Shown: positions 25,550 to 37,794, counted from the stretch's first letter. The stretch: DNA of 64,000 nt from Burkholderiaceae bacterium (GCA_023150375.1 JAKLLA010000008.1:62001-126000), one strand, 5' to 3'. Notes: generated by a model from the sequence alone, not told the origin. Numbers and translations: made by a program.

Positions 25550-27736
25550 ATGAACGACATGACTCCTGAGAATCCCGACAGCGCCGCGACGGCGCAGGCC
25601 GTCGATGCGGCCGAGGCCGCACCGAAGCGGCGTCGCACCCGCAAGGCCGATGCCGCTCCCGCGGTCGCCGAAGCGGCTGCGAGCGCCGCCGTGGCGCTGG
25701 CCGCCGAGCCTGTGGCGGCACCGGCGGCCGAGCCCGCTGCCGTGCCGGCCGCCGAAGTGCCGGCCAGGCCGCGTCGCAGCCGCAAGGCCGCCGCGGCCAC
25801 GGCGCTGCCCGTGGGCGATGCGGTGACGACCGCCGCGCCGGTGGCCGTCGCGGCGGTCGTCGAAGCGCCGGCCGAGGCGCCGGCCGAACCGGCTGTCGCA
25901 GCCCCCGCCAAGCGCGCGCCGCGCGCGCGCAAGAAGGTCGTCGCTGCGGCCCAGGCCGACGTGCCGGCCGATCCGGTCCCGGAGGAGGCGCCGGCCGATG
26001 CGAGGCCGCAGGCCTCGACGCCGGTGCTGCCGGCTGCCGAGCGGCCTGCCGCGGTCGAGGCGTCCTCGGGCGAAGCTGCCGGCGAGGCCGCTGCGGTCGA
26101 GTCCGGTGCGGCGACCGAGTCCGCCCGATCCACCGAATCCGCGGAAGCCGCCGAGGGCGCAGGGCCGCGTCGCCGCGAGCGTGGCCGCCGGCGTGGCCGC
26201 CGTGGCGAAGGGGCGGAGCGGGGCGATGCCGAGCCCGGTGGCGAGGCGGCCGCGTCGGCCGAGTCCGTCGCGGCCGAGAAGCCGCTCTTCACGCTGGGCG
26301 AGGCGCCGGCACAGCCGGCCGGTCCGGCCCTGTCGTCGGTCGATGCGCGCAGCCGCTTCGACGACGTGCTGACCGGCAGCTACGACCAGGAAGGCGACGC
26401 GGTCGTCGACGAGGAGCCGGGCAAGCGCGTGCTGCGTCCGGAGCCGGAGGCGCCCAAGCTGCACAAGGTGCTGGCACAGTCGGGCATCGGCTCGCGCCGG
26501 GACATGGAGCAGCTCATCGAGCAGGGCCAGATCACCGTGAACGGCGAGGTGGCCCATGTGGGCATGCGCATCGCCCGCGGCGACGTCGTCAAGGTGGCCG
26601 GCCGCCAGGTCAAGCTGCGCATCGCGCCGCCGCCGGCGCGGGTGATCGCCTACCACAAGCCCACCGGCGAGGTGGTCACGCACCACGACCCGGAGGGTCG
26701 CCCGACCGTCTTCCGCCACCTGCCGCGCCTGCCGGCCGGCAAGTGGCTGTCGGTGGGCCGCCTGGACATCAACACCGAAGGCCTGCTGCTGTTCACCAAC
26801 TCCGGCGAGCTGGCCAACCAGCTGATGCATCCGCGCTTCGGCGTCGAGCGCGAGTACGCCGTGCGGGTGCTCGGCACGCTCGACGAGGCAGCGCGCGAGC
26901 GCCTGCTCACCGGGGTGGAGATCGAGGGCCAGTCGGCGGCCTTCAAGTCCATCGAGGACGGCGGCGGCGAGGGCGCCAACCACTGGTACCGCGTCGTCAT
27001 CACCGAGGGCCGCAACCGCGAGGTGCGCAAGCTCTTCGACAGCGTGGGCATGGCGGTGAGCCGGCTGATCCGCATCCGCTACGGCACCGTGGTGCTGCCG
27101 CGGGGGCTCAAGCGCGGCGTCTGGGTGGAGCTGGACGACGACGACGTGCGCCAGATCCGCCGGCTGGCCGGCAACGAGGCGCCCGGTCGGGGCGAGCGCG
27201 GCGACCGCCCGGAGCGCGCCGAGCGGGGCGAACGCGGTGAGCGTGCCGAGCGTGGGGAGCGCGGTGAGCGGGGCGAGAAGACCGCCCGCGGCCGCGGCGC
27301 CCAGCATGGCGGCGGCATGCCCAAGGGCGCGCAGGGGCCGGGCGCGGCAGGCGGTCAGCCGGGCAAGGGGCCGGGCAAGCAGCGTGGCAAGGGCGGCGGC
27401 AAGTTCGGCAACGGGCCGGAGCGCGATGGCCGCGACGTCCGGGAGGCGCGTGAGCCGCGCGAGGTGCGCGGCGACGACGAGGACGACGACATCCCGCTGC
27501 GCATTCCGAACCCGCTGGAGCAGACCTTCGACCGGCGCTTCGCCACCGGATCGAAGCGCATCGTCTCCGGCTTCGGCCGCCCGATGGACGAGGACCGTGG
27601 TGGCCCGGCGCAGCGCAAGAAGGGCGAGCCGCGCCAGCCCGATCCGATGCAGACCTCGGTGGGCTACATCGGCGCGGACGCCTACTTCACCCGCCCGGGC
27701 GGCTCCGGCAAGAACCGGGGCGGTCGGCGACGCTGA
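25550..27736 (+). CDS. rluB: 23S rRNA pseudouridine synthase RluB with long low-complexity ends
   Basis: A 728-residue protein whose enzyme core covers only about residues 300-545. An S4 domain (about 303-360, KLHKVLAQSGIGSRRDMEQLI) is followed by the RsuA/RluB catalytic domain with GRLDINTEGLLLF, nucleophile Asp406. RluB modifies U2605 of 23S rRNA. The N-terminal ~300 residues are Ala/Pro/Glu-rich with basic clusters (RRRGRRRGR type). The C-terminal ~180 residues contain an ERGERGER-type repeat and Gly/Lys-rich tracts. These tails are long compared with the ~290-residue E. coli enzyme and are probably disordered RNA-binding arms. Confidence 0.92.
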   Translation: MNDMTPENPDSAATAQAVDAAEAAPKRRRTRKADAAPAVAEAAASAAVALAAEPVAAPAAEPAAVPAAEVPARPRRSRKAAAATALPVGDAVTTAAPVAVAAVVEAPAEAPAEPAVAAPAKRAPRARKKVVAAAQADVPADPVPEEAPADARPQASTPVLPAAERPAAVEASSGEAAGEAAAVESGAATESARSTESAEAAEGAGPRRRERGRRRGRRGEGAERGDAEPGGEAAASAESVAAEKPLFTLGEAPAQPAGPALSSVDARSRFDDVLTGSYDQEGDAVVDEEPGKRVLRPEPEAPKLHKVLAQSGIGSRRDMEQLIEQGQITVNGEVAHVGMRIARGDVVKVAGRQVKLRIAPPPARVIAYHKPTGEVVTHHDPEGRPTVFRHLPRLPAGKWLSVGRLDINTEGLLLFTNSGELANQLMHPRFGVEREYAVRVLGTLDEAARERLLTGVEIEGQSAAFKSIEDGGGEGANHWYRVVITEGRNREVRKLFDSVGMAVSRLIRIRYGTVVLPRGLKRGVWVELDDDDVRQIRRLAGNEAPGRGERGDRPERAERGERGERAERGERGERGEKTARGRGAQHGGGMPKGAQGPGAAGGQPGKGPGKQRGKGGGKFGNGPERDGRDVREAREPREVRGDDEDDDIPLRIPNPLEQTFDRRFATGSKRIVSGFGRPMDEDRGGPAQRKKGEPRQPDPMQTSVGYIGADAYFTRPGGSGKNRGGRRR

Positions 27737-27795
27737 ACCGACCCGCCAGGTGCTCGCGCCGGCCTGCCCGTTCGGGTGGGTCCGGTGCGGCGGGC

Positions 27796-27801
27796 TAAAA
27801 T
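27796..27801 (+). promoter_or_regulatory. Putative -10 element (TAAAAT) for ndk
   Basis: TAAAAT lies 67 bp before the ndk ATG in an otherwise GC-rich gap. No good -35 is seen. Such A/T-rich islands after a C-rich stretch are common at promoters of these bacteria. Confidence 0.35.
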
Positions 27802-27867
27802 CAACGGCTTTGCCTTGCAGGGCGGCGCTGGCCGCCTTGCGTCGTTTTTCCTCCAGGAGCTTTTCCC

Positions 27868-28293
27868 ATGGCCATCGAACGCACCCTGTCCATCATCAAG
27901 CCCGACGCCGTCGCCAAGAACGTCATCGGCCAGATCTACGCCCGTTTCGAAGGCGCCGGCCTGAAGATCGCCGCCGCCAAGCTGGTGCACCTGTCGCGTG
28001 CCGAGGCCGAGCAGTTCTACGCCGTGCACAAGGCGCGTCCCTTCTTCAACGACCTGGTGAACTTCATGATCTCCGGGCCGGTCATGATCCAGGTGCTCGA
28101 GGGCGAGAACGCGATCGCCAAGAACCGCGAGCTGATGGGCGCCACCGATCCGAAGAAGGCCGACAAGGGCACCATCCGCGCCGACTTCGCCGAGTCGATC
28201 GACGCCAACGCCGTGCACGGCTCCGATGCGCCCGAGACCGCAGCCGTCGAAGTGGCCTTCTTCTTCCCCGGCATGAACGTCTACAGCCGCTGA
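27868..28293 (+). CDS. ndk: Nucleoside diphosphate kinase
   Basis: This 141-residue enzyme transfers the gamma phosphate of ATP to NDPs through a phosphohistidine. The active-site signature [12 protein letters not shown] carries His117, and the N-terminal [12 protein letters not shown] is family-typical. The length is exactly that of bacterial NDK. A good Shine-Dalgarno (CCAGGAG) precedes the ATG. It lies between rluB and rlmN, the usual Burkholderiales order. Confidence 0.97.
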   Translation: MAIERTLSIIKPDAVAKNVIGQIYARFEGAGLKIAAAKLVHLSRAEAEQFYAVHKARPFFNDLVNFMISGPVMIQVLEGENAIAKNRELMGATDPKKADKGTIRADFAESIDANAVHGSDAPETAAVEVAFFFPGMNVYSR

Positions 28294-28399
28294 TTCACGG
28301 CTTGCCTGCCCCCGCGCGCCCCCGCGGGCAGCGGGGCCGGTGGTGCGAGAGGGGGCGCAAGTCGCTACAGTGCGCTCCCGTCCGCCCCCCTTTGCTTCC

Positions 28400-29572
28400 A
28401 TGACCGCGGTCAACCTCCTCGATTTCGATCTCGACGGCCTGGCCGACTTCTGTGCCCAGCTGGGTGAGAAGCGTTTTCGCGCCGTGCAGCTGATGCGCTG
28501 GATCCACCAGCGCGGCGAGGCCGACTTCGAGCGCATGAGCGACCTGGCCAAGTCGCTGCGCGGCAAGCTCGCCGGCGTGGCCGAGGTGCGTGCATTGCCG
28601 GTGATCTCCGAACAGCGCTCGGCCGACGGGACGGTCAAGTGGCTGTTCGATGTCGGTGCCGGCAATGCCGTCGAGGCGGTCTTCATCCCCGAGGACGACC
28701 GCGGCACGCTGTGCGTGTCCTCGCAGGCCGGCTGCGCGGTGGGCTGCCGCTTCTGCTCCACCGGACACCAGGGCTTCTCGCGGAACCTGACCACCGGCGA
28801 GATCCTTGCCCAGCTCTGGTTCGCCGAGCACAGTCTGCGCCGGGCCGGCGCGGGCCGCGGTGGCCCCGATCCGCGCGTGATCACCAACGTGGTGATGATG
28901 GGCATGGGCGAGCCGCTGCAGAACTACGCGGCGCTGCTGCCCGCGCTGCGCGTGATGCTCGACGACCACGCCTATGGCCTGTCGCGGCGGCGCCTGACGG
29001 TGTCCACCTCCGGCGTGGTGCCCATGATGGACCGGCTGCGCGACGAGCTGCCGGTGGCGCTGGCGGTGTCGCTGCACGCCCCCGACGACGCGCTGCGCGA
29101 CCAGCTGGTGCCGATCAACCGCAAGTACCCGCTGGCCGAGCTGCTGGCGGCCTGCCAGCGCTACCTCGAGCGGGCGCCGCGCGACTTCATCACCTTCGAG
29201 TACTGCATGCTCGACGGTGTCAACGACACGCCGGCCCATGCCCGCGCGCTGCTGGCGCTGGTGTCGGCGCAGGGGCCTGTCGGGCGGGTGCCCTGCAAGT
29301 TCAACCTGATTCCCTTCAACCCCTTCCCGAAGTCGGGGCTGCGCCGCTCGTCGGCCGAGCGGGTGCAGGCCTTCGCGCAGATCCTGATCGACGGCGGGGT
29401 GGTGACCACCCTGCGCAAGACCCGCGGCGACGACATCGACGCGGCCTGCGGCCAGCTGGCCGGCGAGGTGCAGGACCGCACCCGAGTGCACGAGCGTCTG
29501 GTGCGCATGCCGCTGCCTGCGGCCGCCCGGTCGCGGCCCGATGCCATCGGAGGTGGACATGAGGGTGGATGA
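28400..29572 (+). CDS. rlmN: Dual-specificity 23S rRNA/tRNA adenine-C2 methyltransferase RlmN
   Basis: This 390-residue radical-SAM enzyme methylates A2503 of 23S rRNA and A37 of some tRNAs. The [4Fe-4S] motif is GCAVGCRFC with Cys112, Cys116 and Cys119. Other family sequences are [24 protein letters not shown] and the C-terminal [18 protein letters not shown], which includes the methylatable cysteine. The start at 28400 ([10 protein letters not shown]) fits the usual N-terminus. The 3' end overlaps the pilW start by 14 bases. Confidence 0.95.
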   Translation: MTAVNLLDFDLDGLADFCAQLGEKRFRAVQLMRWIHQRGEADFERMSDLAKSLRGKLAGVAEVRALPVISEQRSADGTVKWLFDVGAGNAVEAVFIPEDDRGTLCVSSQAGCAVGCRFCSTGHQGFSRNLTTGEILAQLWFAEHSLRRAGAGRGGPDPRVITNVVMMGMGEPLQNYAALLPALRVMLDDHAYGLSRRRLTVSTSGVVPMMDRLRDELPVALAVSLHAPDDALRDQLVPINRKYPLAELLAACQRYLERAPRDFITFEYCMLDGVNDTPAHARALLALVSAQGPVGRVPCKFNLIPFNPFPKSGLRRSSAERVQAFAQILIDGGVVTTLRKTRGDDIDAACGQLAGEVQDRTRVHERLVRMPLPAAARSRPDAIGGGHEGG

Positions 29573-30455
29573 GAGGGGGCCTGTGGCCTCGACCTGCCGG
29601 CCGATGCCCGGGCGCCGCGGTGCCCGGCGGCTGCCGGCGGCCCTGCCGATCGCCCTGATGACGGCCCTGCTGGGCGGCATGGCCGGCTGCATGACGGTGA
29701 CCGAAGGGGCCGCGCCGGCGGCCGCCGCGCCACCGGCGCGCGCCGGCGGGGATCTGGTCACGGCCTCGGACGAAAGCGATGCTGCCAAGCGTGCGCGCAT
29801 CCGCCTCGAGCTGGCCTCGGCCTACTTTGCCCAGGGGCAGACCCAGACTGCCCTCGACGAGGTCAAGCGTGTGCTGGCCATCGACCCCGATCACGCGTCG
29901 GCGCTGAACCTGCGCGGCCTGATCTACGCCAGCCTGGGCGAGAACGCGCTGGCCGACGAGAGCTTCCGGCGCTCGCTCAGCCTGCGCGGCGACGATCCCG
30001 ATGCGCTGCACAACCACGGCTGGTTCCTCTGCCGGCAGGGGCGCTTCGCCGAGGCCCGGCAGCGCTTCGAAGCGGCGCTGGCCCAGCCGCGCTACCGGGA
30101 GCCGGCCCGCACGCTGCTGGCCCAGGGCGTGTGCGAGGCGGCGGGCGGCGATCTGGCCGCGGCCGAGCGGCTGCTGCTGCGCAGCTACGAGCTCGACGCC
30201 GGCAACCCCGTGACCGCCTTCAACCTTGCCGAGGTGCTGCTGCGCCGCAACGACCTGGAGCGGGCGCGTTTCTACCTGCAGCGGGTCAACCAGATGCCCG
30301 AGTGGGTGAACGCCCAGACGCTGTGGCTGGCCGCCCGCATCGAGCGGCGGCGCGGCAACGCCGCCGGGGTCGAGGAATGGGGTCAGCAGCTGCGGTCCCG
30401 CTACCCGAACGCGCGCGAGACCGCCGCGTACGAACAAGGAAAGTTCGATGACTGA
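29559..30455 (+). CDS. pilW: Type IV pilus biogenesis/stability lipoprotein PilW (PilF)
   Basis: A 298-residue lipoprotein with several TPR motifs (about 78-280), including [24 protein letters not shown] and [26 protein letters not shown]. The lipobox LLGGMAGC gives Cys44 as the acylated residue, after an unusually long basic n-region. PilW/PilF is the pilotin needed for outer-membrane insertion of the PilQ secretin. The ATG at 29559 has GGAGGT upstream; a Met at 29604 is closer to the hydrophobic core. It is positioned between rlmN and rodZ, as in many beta- and gamma-proteobacteria. Confidence 0.88.
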   Translation: MRVDERGPVASTCRPMPGRRGARRLPAALPIALMTALLGGMAGCMTVTEGAAPAAAAPPARAGGDLVTASDESDAAKRARIRLELASAYFAQGQTQTALDEVKRVLAIDPDHASALNLRGLIYASLGENALADESFRRSLSLRGDDPDALHNHGWFLCRQGRFAEARQRFEAALAQPRYREPARTLLAQGVCEAAGGDLAAAERLLLRSYELDAGNPVTAFNLAEVLLRRNDLERARFYLQRVNQMPEWVNAQTLWLAARIERRRGNAAGVEEWGQQLRSRYPNARETAAYEQGKFDD

Positions 30456-31395
30456 GGTCGATCCGACCGCCTCGGCGACGCCGTCCGCGCCGTCGTCCCT
30501 CCCGCCGGGCGAATCCGCCGGCGCGATGCTGCGCCGTGCGCGCGAGGCCCAGGGCCTCGATCTGGACCAGCTGGCGCTGTTGCTGAAGGTGCCGGTGCGC
30601 AAGCTCGAAGCGCTGGAGGCCGACCGCCACGATGCGCTGCCGGGCACGGCCTTCGTGCGTGGACTGGCGATGTCGGTGGCGCGCCAGCTCGGCATCGATG
30701 CGCACCCGGTGCTGGCTGCGCTGCCCAGCATGGCCCCCGCCCCGCAGGCCCTCGAGAGCGTCTCGCGCGGACTGGCCACGCCGTACCGGGAGCCGGGCAG
30801 CCGGGTCATCGGCGGGGGTGCGCCCGACTGGCTGCGCCCCTCGGTGATCGCGCCGCTGCTGCTGCTGCTGCTGGCGCTGCTGTTCTGGTTCGCGCCGCCC
30901 TTGCGCGGCCTGTTCGGCTCGGTGGGCGACAGCGTGGCCGAGGGCGCCGATGTGGCGGCCAGCCAGGCAGCCGAGTTTTCCGCCTCCGCGGTGGATCTGG
31001 CGGTGCAGGCCGCCTCGGCGGTGCCGGCCGCGGCGGCATCGGCCGTGCAGGTGCTGGGCGGGGCGGCCTCCGCACCGCCGTTGCCCAGCGCGGTGGTGGA
31101 CACGGTGCACTCCGCGCCGCCCGAGGAGCCCAGCGCCTCGATGCCCAGCGCGGCGGCCTCCGGCTCGGTGGTGCTGCGCACCACCGCGGAATCCTGGGTG
31201 GAGGTGCGCGATGCCGGTGGCGCGGTGCTGCTGTCGCGCATGCTGCTGCCCGGCGAGGCGGTGGGCCTGGACGGCACGCTGCCGATGAAGCTCAAGATCG
31301 GCAATGCCGACGGCACCCGCGTGAGCCTGCGCGGCCAGCCGGTGGACCTGCTGCCCCATACGCGCGACAACATCGCGCGCCTCGAACTGAAGTGA
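30448..31395 (+). CDS. rodZ: RodZ-like helix-turn-helix membrane protein
   Basis: The 315-residue protein has an N-terminal cytoplasmic HTH (about 22-90, [23 protein letters not shown]), a single TM helix (about 132-150) and an Ala/Pro/Ser-rich periplasmic linker. It ends in a C-terminal DUF4115 beta-domain (about 232-312). RodZ anchors MreB filaments to the membrane and supports rod shape. Its start overlaps the pilW stop by eight bases. Its stop lies nine bases before the ispG ATG. Confidence 0.9.
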   Translation: MTEVDPTASATPSAPSSLPPGESAGAMLRRAREAQGLDLDQLALLLKVPVRKLEALEADRHDALPGTAFVRGLAMSVARQLGIDAHPVLAALPSMAPAPQALESVSRGLATPYREPGSRVIGGGAPDWLRPSVIAPLLLLLLALLFWFAPPLRGLFGSVGDSVAEGADVAASQAAEFSASAVDLAVQAASAVPAAAASAVQVLGGAASAPPLPSAVVDTVHSAPPEEPSASMPSAAASGSVVLRTTAESWVEVRDAGGAVLLSRMLLPGEAVGLDGTLPMKLKIGNADGTRVSLRGQPVDLLPHTRDNIARLELK

Positions 31396-31403
31396 GACCG
31401 GCG

Positions 31404-32696
31404 ATGGCGGACATGACCCCCTGTTCCTCGGCTGCGGCCGGACCGATTCCCCTGGGCGAGCCGGCGGCGCGCCGCAGCCTGCAGGCCCGCGTGGTCTGGG
31501 GCAGCCGCGTGGTGACGGTGGGCGGCGATGCGCCGGTACGGGTGCAGTCGATGACCAACACCGACACGGTGGACGTGATCGGCACGGCCATCCAGGTCAA
31601 GGAGCTGGCGCTGGCCGGCTCGGAGCTGGTGCGCATCACGGTCAACACGCCCGAGGCGGCGCAGGCGGTGCCGGCGATCCGCGAGCAGCTCGACCGCATG
31701 GGCATCGACGTGCCGCTGATCGGAGATTTCCACTACAACGGCCACACGTTGCTGACGCAGTACCCCGAGTGCGCTGCCGCGCTGTCGAAGTACCGCATCA
31801 ACCCCGGCAACGTCGGCAAGGGCGACAAGCGCGACCGCCAGTTCGGCATGATGGTCGAGGCCGCGCTGCGCCACGACAAGCCGGTGCGCATCGGCGTCAA
31901 CTGGGGCAGCCTGGACCAGGAGCTGCTCGCGCGGCTGATGGACGAGAACCATGCCCGCGCCGAGCCCTGGGAGGCGCGCCAGGTGATGTACGAGGCGCTG
32001 ATCCAGTCGGCACTGGACTCGGCCGGCTACGCCGTCGAGCTGGGCATGGATCCGGCGCAGGTGCTGATCAGCTGCAAGGTCAGCGGCGTGCAGGACCTGA
32101 TCGCGGTCTACCAGGCGCTGGCACAGCGCTGCCGCTACCCGCTGCACCTGGGCCTGACCGAGGCCGGCATGGGCACCAAGGGTACGGTGGCCTCGGCCGC
32201 GGCGCTGGCGGTGCTGCTGCAGCAGGGCATCGGCGACACCATCCGCGTCAGTCTGACCCCCCAGCCGGGCGAGGCGCGCACCCAGGAGGTGGTGGTGGCC
32301 CTCGAGATCCTGCAGGCGCTGGGCCTGCGCACCTTCGTGCCCAGCGTGACGGCCTGCCCGGGCTGCGGGCGCACCACCAGCACCACCTTCCAGGAGCTGG
32401 CCAAGCAGATCGACGACTACCTGCGCGCGCAGATGCCGGTCTGGCGGGCGAAGTACCCCGGCGTCGAGGCCATGAAGGTCGCGGTGATGGGCTGCATCGT
32501 CAACGGACCCGGCGAGAGCAAGCATGCCGACATCGGCATCAGCCTGCCCGGCACCGGCGAGGCGCCGGCCGCGCCGGTCTTCATCGACGGCGAGAAGGCG
32601 CTGACGCTGCGTGGCGAGGGCATCGCCACCGAATTCCAGGCCATCGTCGATCGCTACATCGAGCGGCGCTTCGGTGCCGGCGTGGCGAAGGCCTGA
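31404..32696 (+). CDS. ispG: 4-hydroxy-3-methylbut-2-enyl diphosphate synthase (flavodoxin)
   Basis: This 430-residue Fe-S enzyme catalyses the penultimate step of the MEP isoprenoid pathway, reducing MEcPP to HMBPP. Cluster ligands are visible: CPGCGR with Cys318 and Cys321, then GCIVNGPGE with Cys364 and Glu371. The TIM-barrel part begins with [12 protein letters not shown] and contains [13 protein letters not shown]. It is longer than E. coli IspG (372), as is common in Burkholderiales. The ATG at 31404 is preferred to a GTG at 31392. dxr of the same pathway is at 56.3 kb. Confidence 0.95.
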   Translation: MADMTPCSSAAAGPIPLGEPAARRSLQARVVWGSRVVTVGGDAPVRVQSMTNTDTVDVIGTAIQVKELALAGSELVRITVNTPEAAQAVPAIREQLDRMGIDVPLIGDFHYNGHTLLTQYPECAAALSKYRINPGNVGKGDKRDRQFGMMVEAALRHDKPVRIGVNWGSLDQELLARLMDENHARAEPWEARQVMYEALIQSALDSAGYAVELGMDPAQVLISCKVSGVQDLIAVYQALAQRCRYPLHLGLTEAGMGTKGTVASAAALAVLLQQGIGDTIRVSLTPQPGEARTQEVVVALEILQALGLRTFVPSVTACPGCGRTTSTTFQELAKQIDDYLRAQMPVWRAKYPGVEAMKVAVMGCIVNGPGESKHADIGISLPGTGEAPAAPVFIDGEKALTLRGEGIATEFQAIVDRYIERRFGAGVAKA

Positions 32697-32782
32697 ACGG
32701 CATCGGCCCGCGGCGGCGTGGACCGGGCGCGAGGCGGCCCGCAGCAGCTGCTTTCGCGTGGACCCCATGAAATGAGCGAGCA

Positions 32783-34120
<1,338 letters not shown>

Positions 34121-34152
34121 GGCCGTCGGCCGGCCCCCTTGCCGGGCGCCGC

Positions 34153-34158
34153 GATAAT
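34153..34158 (+). promoter_or_regulatory. Putative -10 element (GATAAT) before yfgM
   Basis: GATAAT lies 36 bp before the yfgM ATG in the 73-bp gap after hisS. No clear -35 is seen, so this may be a weak internal promoter. Confidence 0.3.
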
Positions 34159-34193
34159 CGCGCCGCCTCCCATCATCCGCGTCACATTCCAGC

Positions 34194-34889
34194 ATGGCCA
34201 CCTCCCTCGACCTCGAAGAACAGGAACAGCTCGACCAGCTCAAGCATTTCTGGCGCACCTACGGCAACCTGATCACCTGGACGATCACGCTGTGCCTGGT
34301 GGCCTATGCCGGCTGGATGGGCTGGCAGTGGTGGCAGCGCGACCAGGCGGCCAAGGCCGGCGGCATGTTCGGCGAGCTCGACCGCGCCGTGCAGGTGGGC
34401 GACCTGGAGCGCAGCAGCAAGGTGCTCGCCGATCTGCGCGAGCGGTTTCCCTCCACCACCTACGCGGCCCAGGCGGCGTTGCTGACCGCGCGTCTGCAGG
34501 TCGACAAGGGCCAGCTCGAGGCCGCCCGCGGCACGCTGGGCTGGGCCGTCGAGAAGAGCGCCGACGACGAGTACCGCAGCATCGCCCGGCTGCGCCTGGC
34601 CGGGGTGCTGATGGACCAGAAGAAGTTCGACGAGGCGCTGGCCCAGCTGGGCACGGGCATCGCCGAGCCCTTCGCCGCGCTGGCCGCGGACCGCCGGGGC
34701 GACATCCTGATGGCGCAGGGCAAGCGCGAAGAGGCTGCCACGGCCTATCGCCAGGCCTACGATGCGCTGCAGGTCGAGCTGGATTACCGTCGCCTGGTGG
34801 AGGCCAAGCTGGTGGCGCTGGGCGCCGCGCCGGCGCCGGCCGCCTCGGCCTCGGCCTCGGCCGCGAGTGCCGCTGGGGCGAAGCCATGA
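34194..34889 (+). CDS. YfgM-family TPR protein (periplasmic chaperone partner of SecYEG)
   Basis: A 231-residue protein anchored by one N-terminal TM helix (about 25-45, NLITWTITLCLVAYAGWMGW), with a periplasmic TPR domain. The N-terminal DLEEQEQLDQLKHFWRTYGN is strongly typical of this family. In E. coli YfgM binds the Sec translocon and hands proteins to periplasmic chaperones such as Skp. The neighbour order hisS-yfgM-bamB is conserved. The stop overlaps the bamB ATG. Confidence 0.9.
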   Translation: MATSLDLEEQEQLDQLKHFWRTYGNLITWTITLCLVAYAGWMGWQWWQRDQAAKAGGMFGELDRAVQVGDLERSSKVLADLRERFPSTTYAAQAALLTARLQVDKGQLEAARGTLGWAVEKSADDEYRSIARLRLAGVLMDQKKFDEALAQLGTGIAEPFAALAADRRGDILMAQGKREEAATAYRQAYDALQVELDYRRLVEAKLVALGAAPAPAASASASAASAAGAKP

Positions 34890-36022
34890 GCGCGCGCCGC
34901 CTCGCGGGCGCCCTGACGCTGCGGCTGGGACTGGCCGCTGCCCTGGTGGCCGCCCTGACGGCCTGCGGGTCGGACCGTCCGCCGCCGGCGCCACTGGAGG
35001 CCTATACCGCGCGCATCGCCGGCAAGGCGGTGTGGCAGCGCAGCCTGGGCACGCCTGCCACGCACCTCGGCGTCGCGGTGGTGGACGACCAGTTCGTGCT
35101 GGCCTCGCGCGATGGCGACATCCTGCGGCTGGCGGTGGCCAGCGGCGAGCTGCGCAGCCGCGTCTCGATCCGTGGCCGGGTGCTGGCCGGCGTCGGCGCG
35201 GACAGCCGTTTCGCCGCGGTGGTGACCGATGCCAACGAGCTCGTGCTGGTCGACGAGAAGCAGGAGCGCTGGCGCATCGGCCTGCCCTCGCCGGTGGTGA
35301 CCCCGCCGCTGGTGGCCGGCGGGCGCGTCTTCCTGCAGGCGGTGGACCGCAGCGTGGCCGCCTACGACCTGGCCGACGGGCGCCGGTTGTGGACCTACAG
35401 CCGGCCCGGCGACCCGCTCGCGCTCAGCCAGCCCGGCGTGCTGCTGCCCTACAAGGACACGTTGCTGGTGGGCGTCGGCTCGCGTCTGCTGGGGCTCGAT
35501 CCCCTGCAGGGCACGGTGCGCAGCGACATGCTGCTGGCCTCCCCGCGCGGCACCAACGAGGTGGAGCGCCTGGCCGACCTGGTCGGCCCCGCCGCACGCC
35601 AGGGCGACACGGTCTGCGTGCGTGCCTTCCAGGTCGCGGTGGGCTGCGTGGCCGCCGATCGCGGCAGCCTGCTCTGGTCGCGCAACCAGGCGGGCTTCCA
35701 GGGCCTGGCCGCCGATGCCGAGCAGGTCTATGCCGCCGATGCGGCCGACCGCATCAGCGTGTGGAAGCGCAGCAACGGCGATCTGGTCTGGACCAGCGAG
35801 CGGCTGCGCTACCGAGGTCTGAGCGCGCCCCTGGTGGCCGGCAGCACCGTCGTGTTCGGCGATGCGCAGGGCTGGCTGCACTTCCTGGGCCGCGAGCGCG
35901 GCGACACCCAGCTGCGTCTGCCCACCGACGGCAGCCAGATCGTCGCCCCGCTGGTGCGCGCGCAGACCACCCTGCTGGCCGTGACCCGCAAGGGCGGCGT
36001 GCACGCCTTCCGACCCGAATGA
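34886..36022 (+). CDS. bamB: Outer membrane protein assembly factor BamB
   Basis: This 378-residue lipoprotein has a signal peptide and lipobox LTAC with Cys27. The rest is an eight-bladed PQQ-type beta-propeller (about 45-375), with repeated blade motifs such as [13 protein letters not shown] and [13 protein letters not shown]. BamB supports BamA in folding outer-membrane porins. The start ATG at 34886 overlaps the yfgM stop (ATGA). The frame is open further upstream, but the lipobox spacing sets the start here. Confidence 0.94.
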   Translation: MSARRLAGALTLRLGLAAALVAALTACGSDRPPPAPLEAYTARIAGKAVWQRSLGTPATHLGVAVVDDQFVLASRDGDILRLAVASGELRSRVSIRGRVLAGVGADSRFAAVVTDANELVLVDEKQERWRIGLPSPVVTPPLVAGGRVFLQAVDRSVAAYDLADGRRLWTYSRPGDPLALSQPGVLLPYKDTLLVGVGSRLLGLDPLQGTVRSDMLLASPRGTNEVERLADLVGPAARQGDTVCVRAFQVAVGCVAADRGSLLWSRNQAGFQGLAADAEQVYAADAADRISVWKRSNGDLVWTSERLRYRGLSAPLVAGSTVVFGDAQGWLHFLGRERGDTQLRLPTDGSQIVAPLVRAQTTLLAVTRKGGVHAFRPE

Positions 36023-36083
36023 CGGCCGAGGCGCCCGGCAGGCGCCCCGGCCCGAGCCTGATTCCCTGCCGCGGACCTGTGGT

Positions 36084-37433
36084 ATGAAACCCGTGATCGC
36101 CCTGGTGGGCCGACCCAATGTCGGCAAGTCCACCCTGTTCAACCGCCTGACCGGTACGCGCGACGCCATCGTGGCCGACTTCGCCGGGCTGACCCGCGAC
36201 CGTCACTACGGCGACGGCCGCGCCGGCGGGCACGAATTCATCGTGATCGACACCGGCGGCTTCGAGCCCGACGGCGGCGCGGGCATCTACCAGGAGATGG
36301 CCAAGCAGACCCGTCAGGCCGTCGCCGAGGCCGATGCGGTGATCTTCGTCGTCGATGTGCGCGCCGGCCTGTCGGCGCAGGACCACGACATCGCGCGCTA
36401 CCTGCGCAGCGTCGGCAAGCGCGTGCTGCTGGCGGCCAACAAGGCCGAGGGCATGCGCGATACGCCCCTGCTGGCCGAGTTCCACGAGCTGGGCATCGGC
36501 GAGCCGATGCCGATCTCCTCGGCGCACGGCCAGGGTGTGCGCAGCCTGATCGACCGGGCTCTGGAGGGCTTCGTGGCTCCGGAGGACGACGAGGGCGAGG
36601 GCGGGGAGGGCGAGGCCGCCGACCGGCCCACCCGGCTGGCGGTGGCCGGGCGGCCGAACGTCGGCAAGTCCACCCTGATCAACGCCTGGCTGGGCGAGGA
36701 ACGGCTGGTGGCCTTCGACCTGCCGGGCACCACGCGCGACGCCATCCATGTGCCCTTCGAGCGCGGCGGGCGGCGCTACGAGCTGATCGACACCGCCGGC
36801 CTGCGCCGCAAGGGCCGCGTGTTCGAGGCGATCGAGAAGTTCTCGGTGGTCAAGACACTGCAGGCCATCGCCGACGCCAACGTCGTCGTGCTGCTGATCG
36901 ACGCGGTGGAAGGGGTGTCCGACCAGGATGCCCACATCGCCGGCTACATCCTCGATGCCGGCCGTGCGGTGGTGGTGGCGGTCAACAAGTGGGACGCCAT
37001 CGACAGCTACCAGCGCGAGCGGCTGGAGCGCTCGATGGCGCAGCGCCTGGCCTTCCTGCGCTTCGCCCCGGTGGTGCACATCTCGGCCAAGCGCCGCCAG
37101 GGCCTGGGGCCGCTGTGGAAGGCCATCGACGAGGCCTGGGCCTCGGCCACGCGCAAGATGAGCACCCCGGTGCTGACCCGGCTGATTCACGAGGCGGTGC
37201 AGTTCCAGCAGCCGCAGCGCGCCGGCGCCTTCCGCCCGAAGCTGCGCTATGCCCACCAGGGCGGCCAGAACCCGCCGCTGGTGGTGATCCACGGCAACGC
37301 CGTCGAGCATGTCACCGAAAGCTACAAGCGCTACCTCGAAGGCCGCATCCGCGAACATTTCAAGCTCACCGGCACGCCGCTGCGCATCGAGTTGCGCGGC
37401 TCGGCCAATCCCTTCACGCAGAAGGATTCCTGA
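36084..37433 (+). CDS. der: Ribosome-assembly GTPase Der (EngA)
   Basis: The 449-residue protein has two tandem Era-like GTPase domains, each with a [10 protein letters not shown]-loop (residues 8-16 and about 188-196) and DTxG motifs (DTGGFE, DTAGLR). NKxD is atypical in the first domain (NKAEG) and canonical in the second (NKWD). A KH-like C-terminal domain (about 360-440) binds the 50S subunit during assembly. Between the domains is a short acidic linker ([12 protein letters not shown]). Confidence 0.97.
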   Translation: MKPVIALVGRPNVGKSTLFNRLTGTRDAIVADFAGLTRDRHYGDGRAGGHEFIVIDTGGFEPDGGAGIYQEMAKQTRQAVAEADAVIFVVDVRAGLSAQDHDIARYLRSVGKRVLLAANKAEGMRDTPLLAEFHELGIGEPMPISSAHGQGVRSLIDRALEGFVAPEDDEGEGGEGEAADRPTRLAVAGRPNVGKSTLINAWLGEERLVAFDLPGTTRDAIHVPFERGGRRYELIDTAGLRRKGRVFEAIEKFSVVKTLQAIADANVVVLLIDAVEGVSDQDAHIAGYILDAGRAVVVAVNKWDAIDSYQRERLERSMAQRLAFLRFAPVVHISAKRRQGLGPLWKAIDEAWASATRKMSTPVLTRLIHEAVQFQQPQRAGAFRPKLRYAHQGGQNPPLVVIHGNAVEHVTESYKRYLEGRIREHFKLTGTPLRIELRGSANPFTQKDS

Positions 37434-37458
37434 GGGCCGCCTCGGCGGGGGGCGTGGG

Positions 37459-37467
37459 TGTGATAAC
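37459..37467 (+). promoter_or_regulatory. Extended -10 promoter element before hfq
   Basis: TG-T-GATAAC forms a TGn-extended -10 about 42 bp before the hfq ATG, in the 75-bp gap after der. No -35 match is needed for extended -10 promoters. The actual start site is not known. Confidence 0.4.
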
Positions 37468-37508
37468 GTCCGCCCCGTGTTTCCTCCTCTTCCAACACGG
37501 AGAATATC

Positions 37509-37751
37509 GTGAGCAACAAAGGGCAACTGCTACAAGACCCCTTCCTGAACCTCCTTCGCAAGGAGCATGTGCCGGTGTCGATCTACCTCGTCAACGGCAT
37601 CAAGCTGCAGGGCCACATCGAGTCTTTCGACCAGTACGTGGTTCTGCTGCGCAACACGGTGACCCAGATGGTCTACAAGCACGCGATCTCCACCGTCGTG
37701 CCCGGCCGTCCGGTGAACTTCCACGCCAACGACGCCCAGGACGGCAACTGA
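37509..37751 (+). CDS. hfq: RNA chaperone Hfq
   Basis: An 80-residue Sm-like protein that forms hexamers and pairs small RNAs with mRNAs. Sm1 is seen in [22 protein letters not shown] and Sm2 in [11 protein letters not shown], with the proximal-face Gln ([10 protein letters not shown]) and Lys-His of YKHA. The C-terminal tail is short, as in many beta-proteobacteria. A GGAG Shine-Dalgarno precedes the ATG. It heads hfq-hflX-hflK-hflC. Confidence 0.97.
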   Translation: MSNKGQLLQDPFLNLLRKEHVPVSIYLVNGIKLQGHIESFDQYVVLLRNTVTQMVYKHAISTVVPGRPVNFHANDAQDGN

Positions 37752-37794
37752 GCGCGCGCTGCGCCTTGCAGGGACACGAGCCGCCATCATCACC

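Noticed and set aside
27181-27300. Short-period repeat (ERGER-type) as a CRISPR or VNTR array
   Set aside because: The repeat is in frame inside rluB, imperfect, and lacks spacers; it is a coding low-complexity tract.
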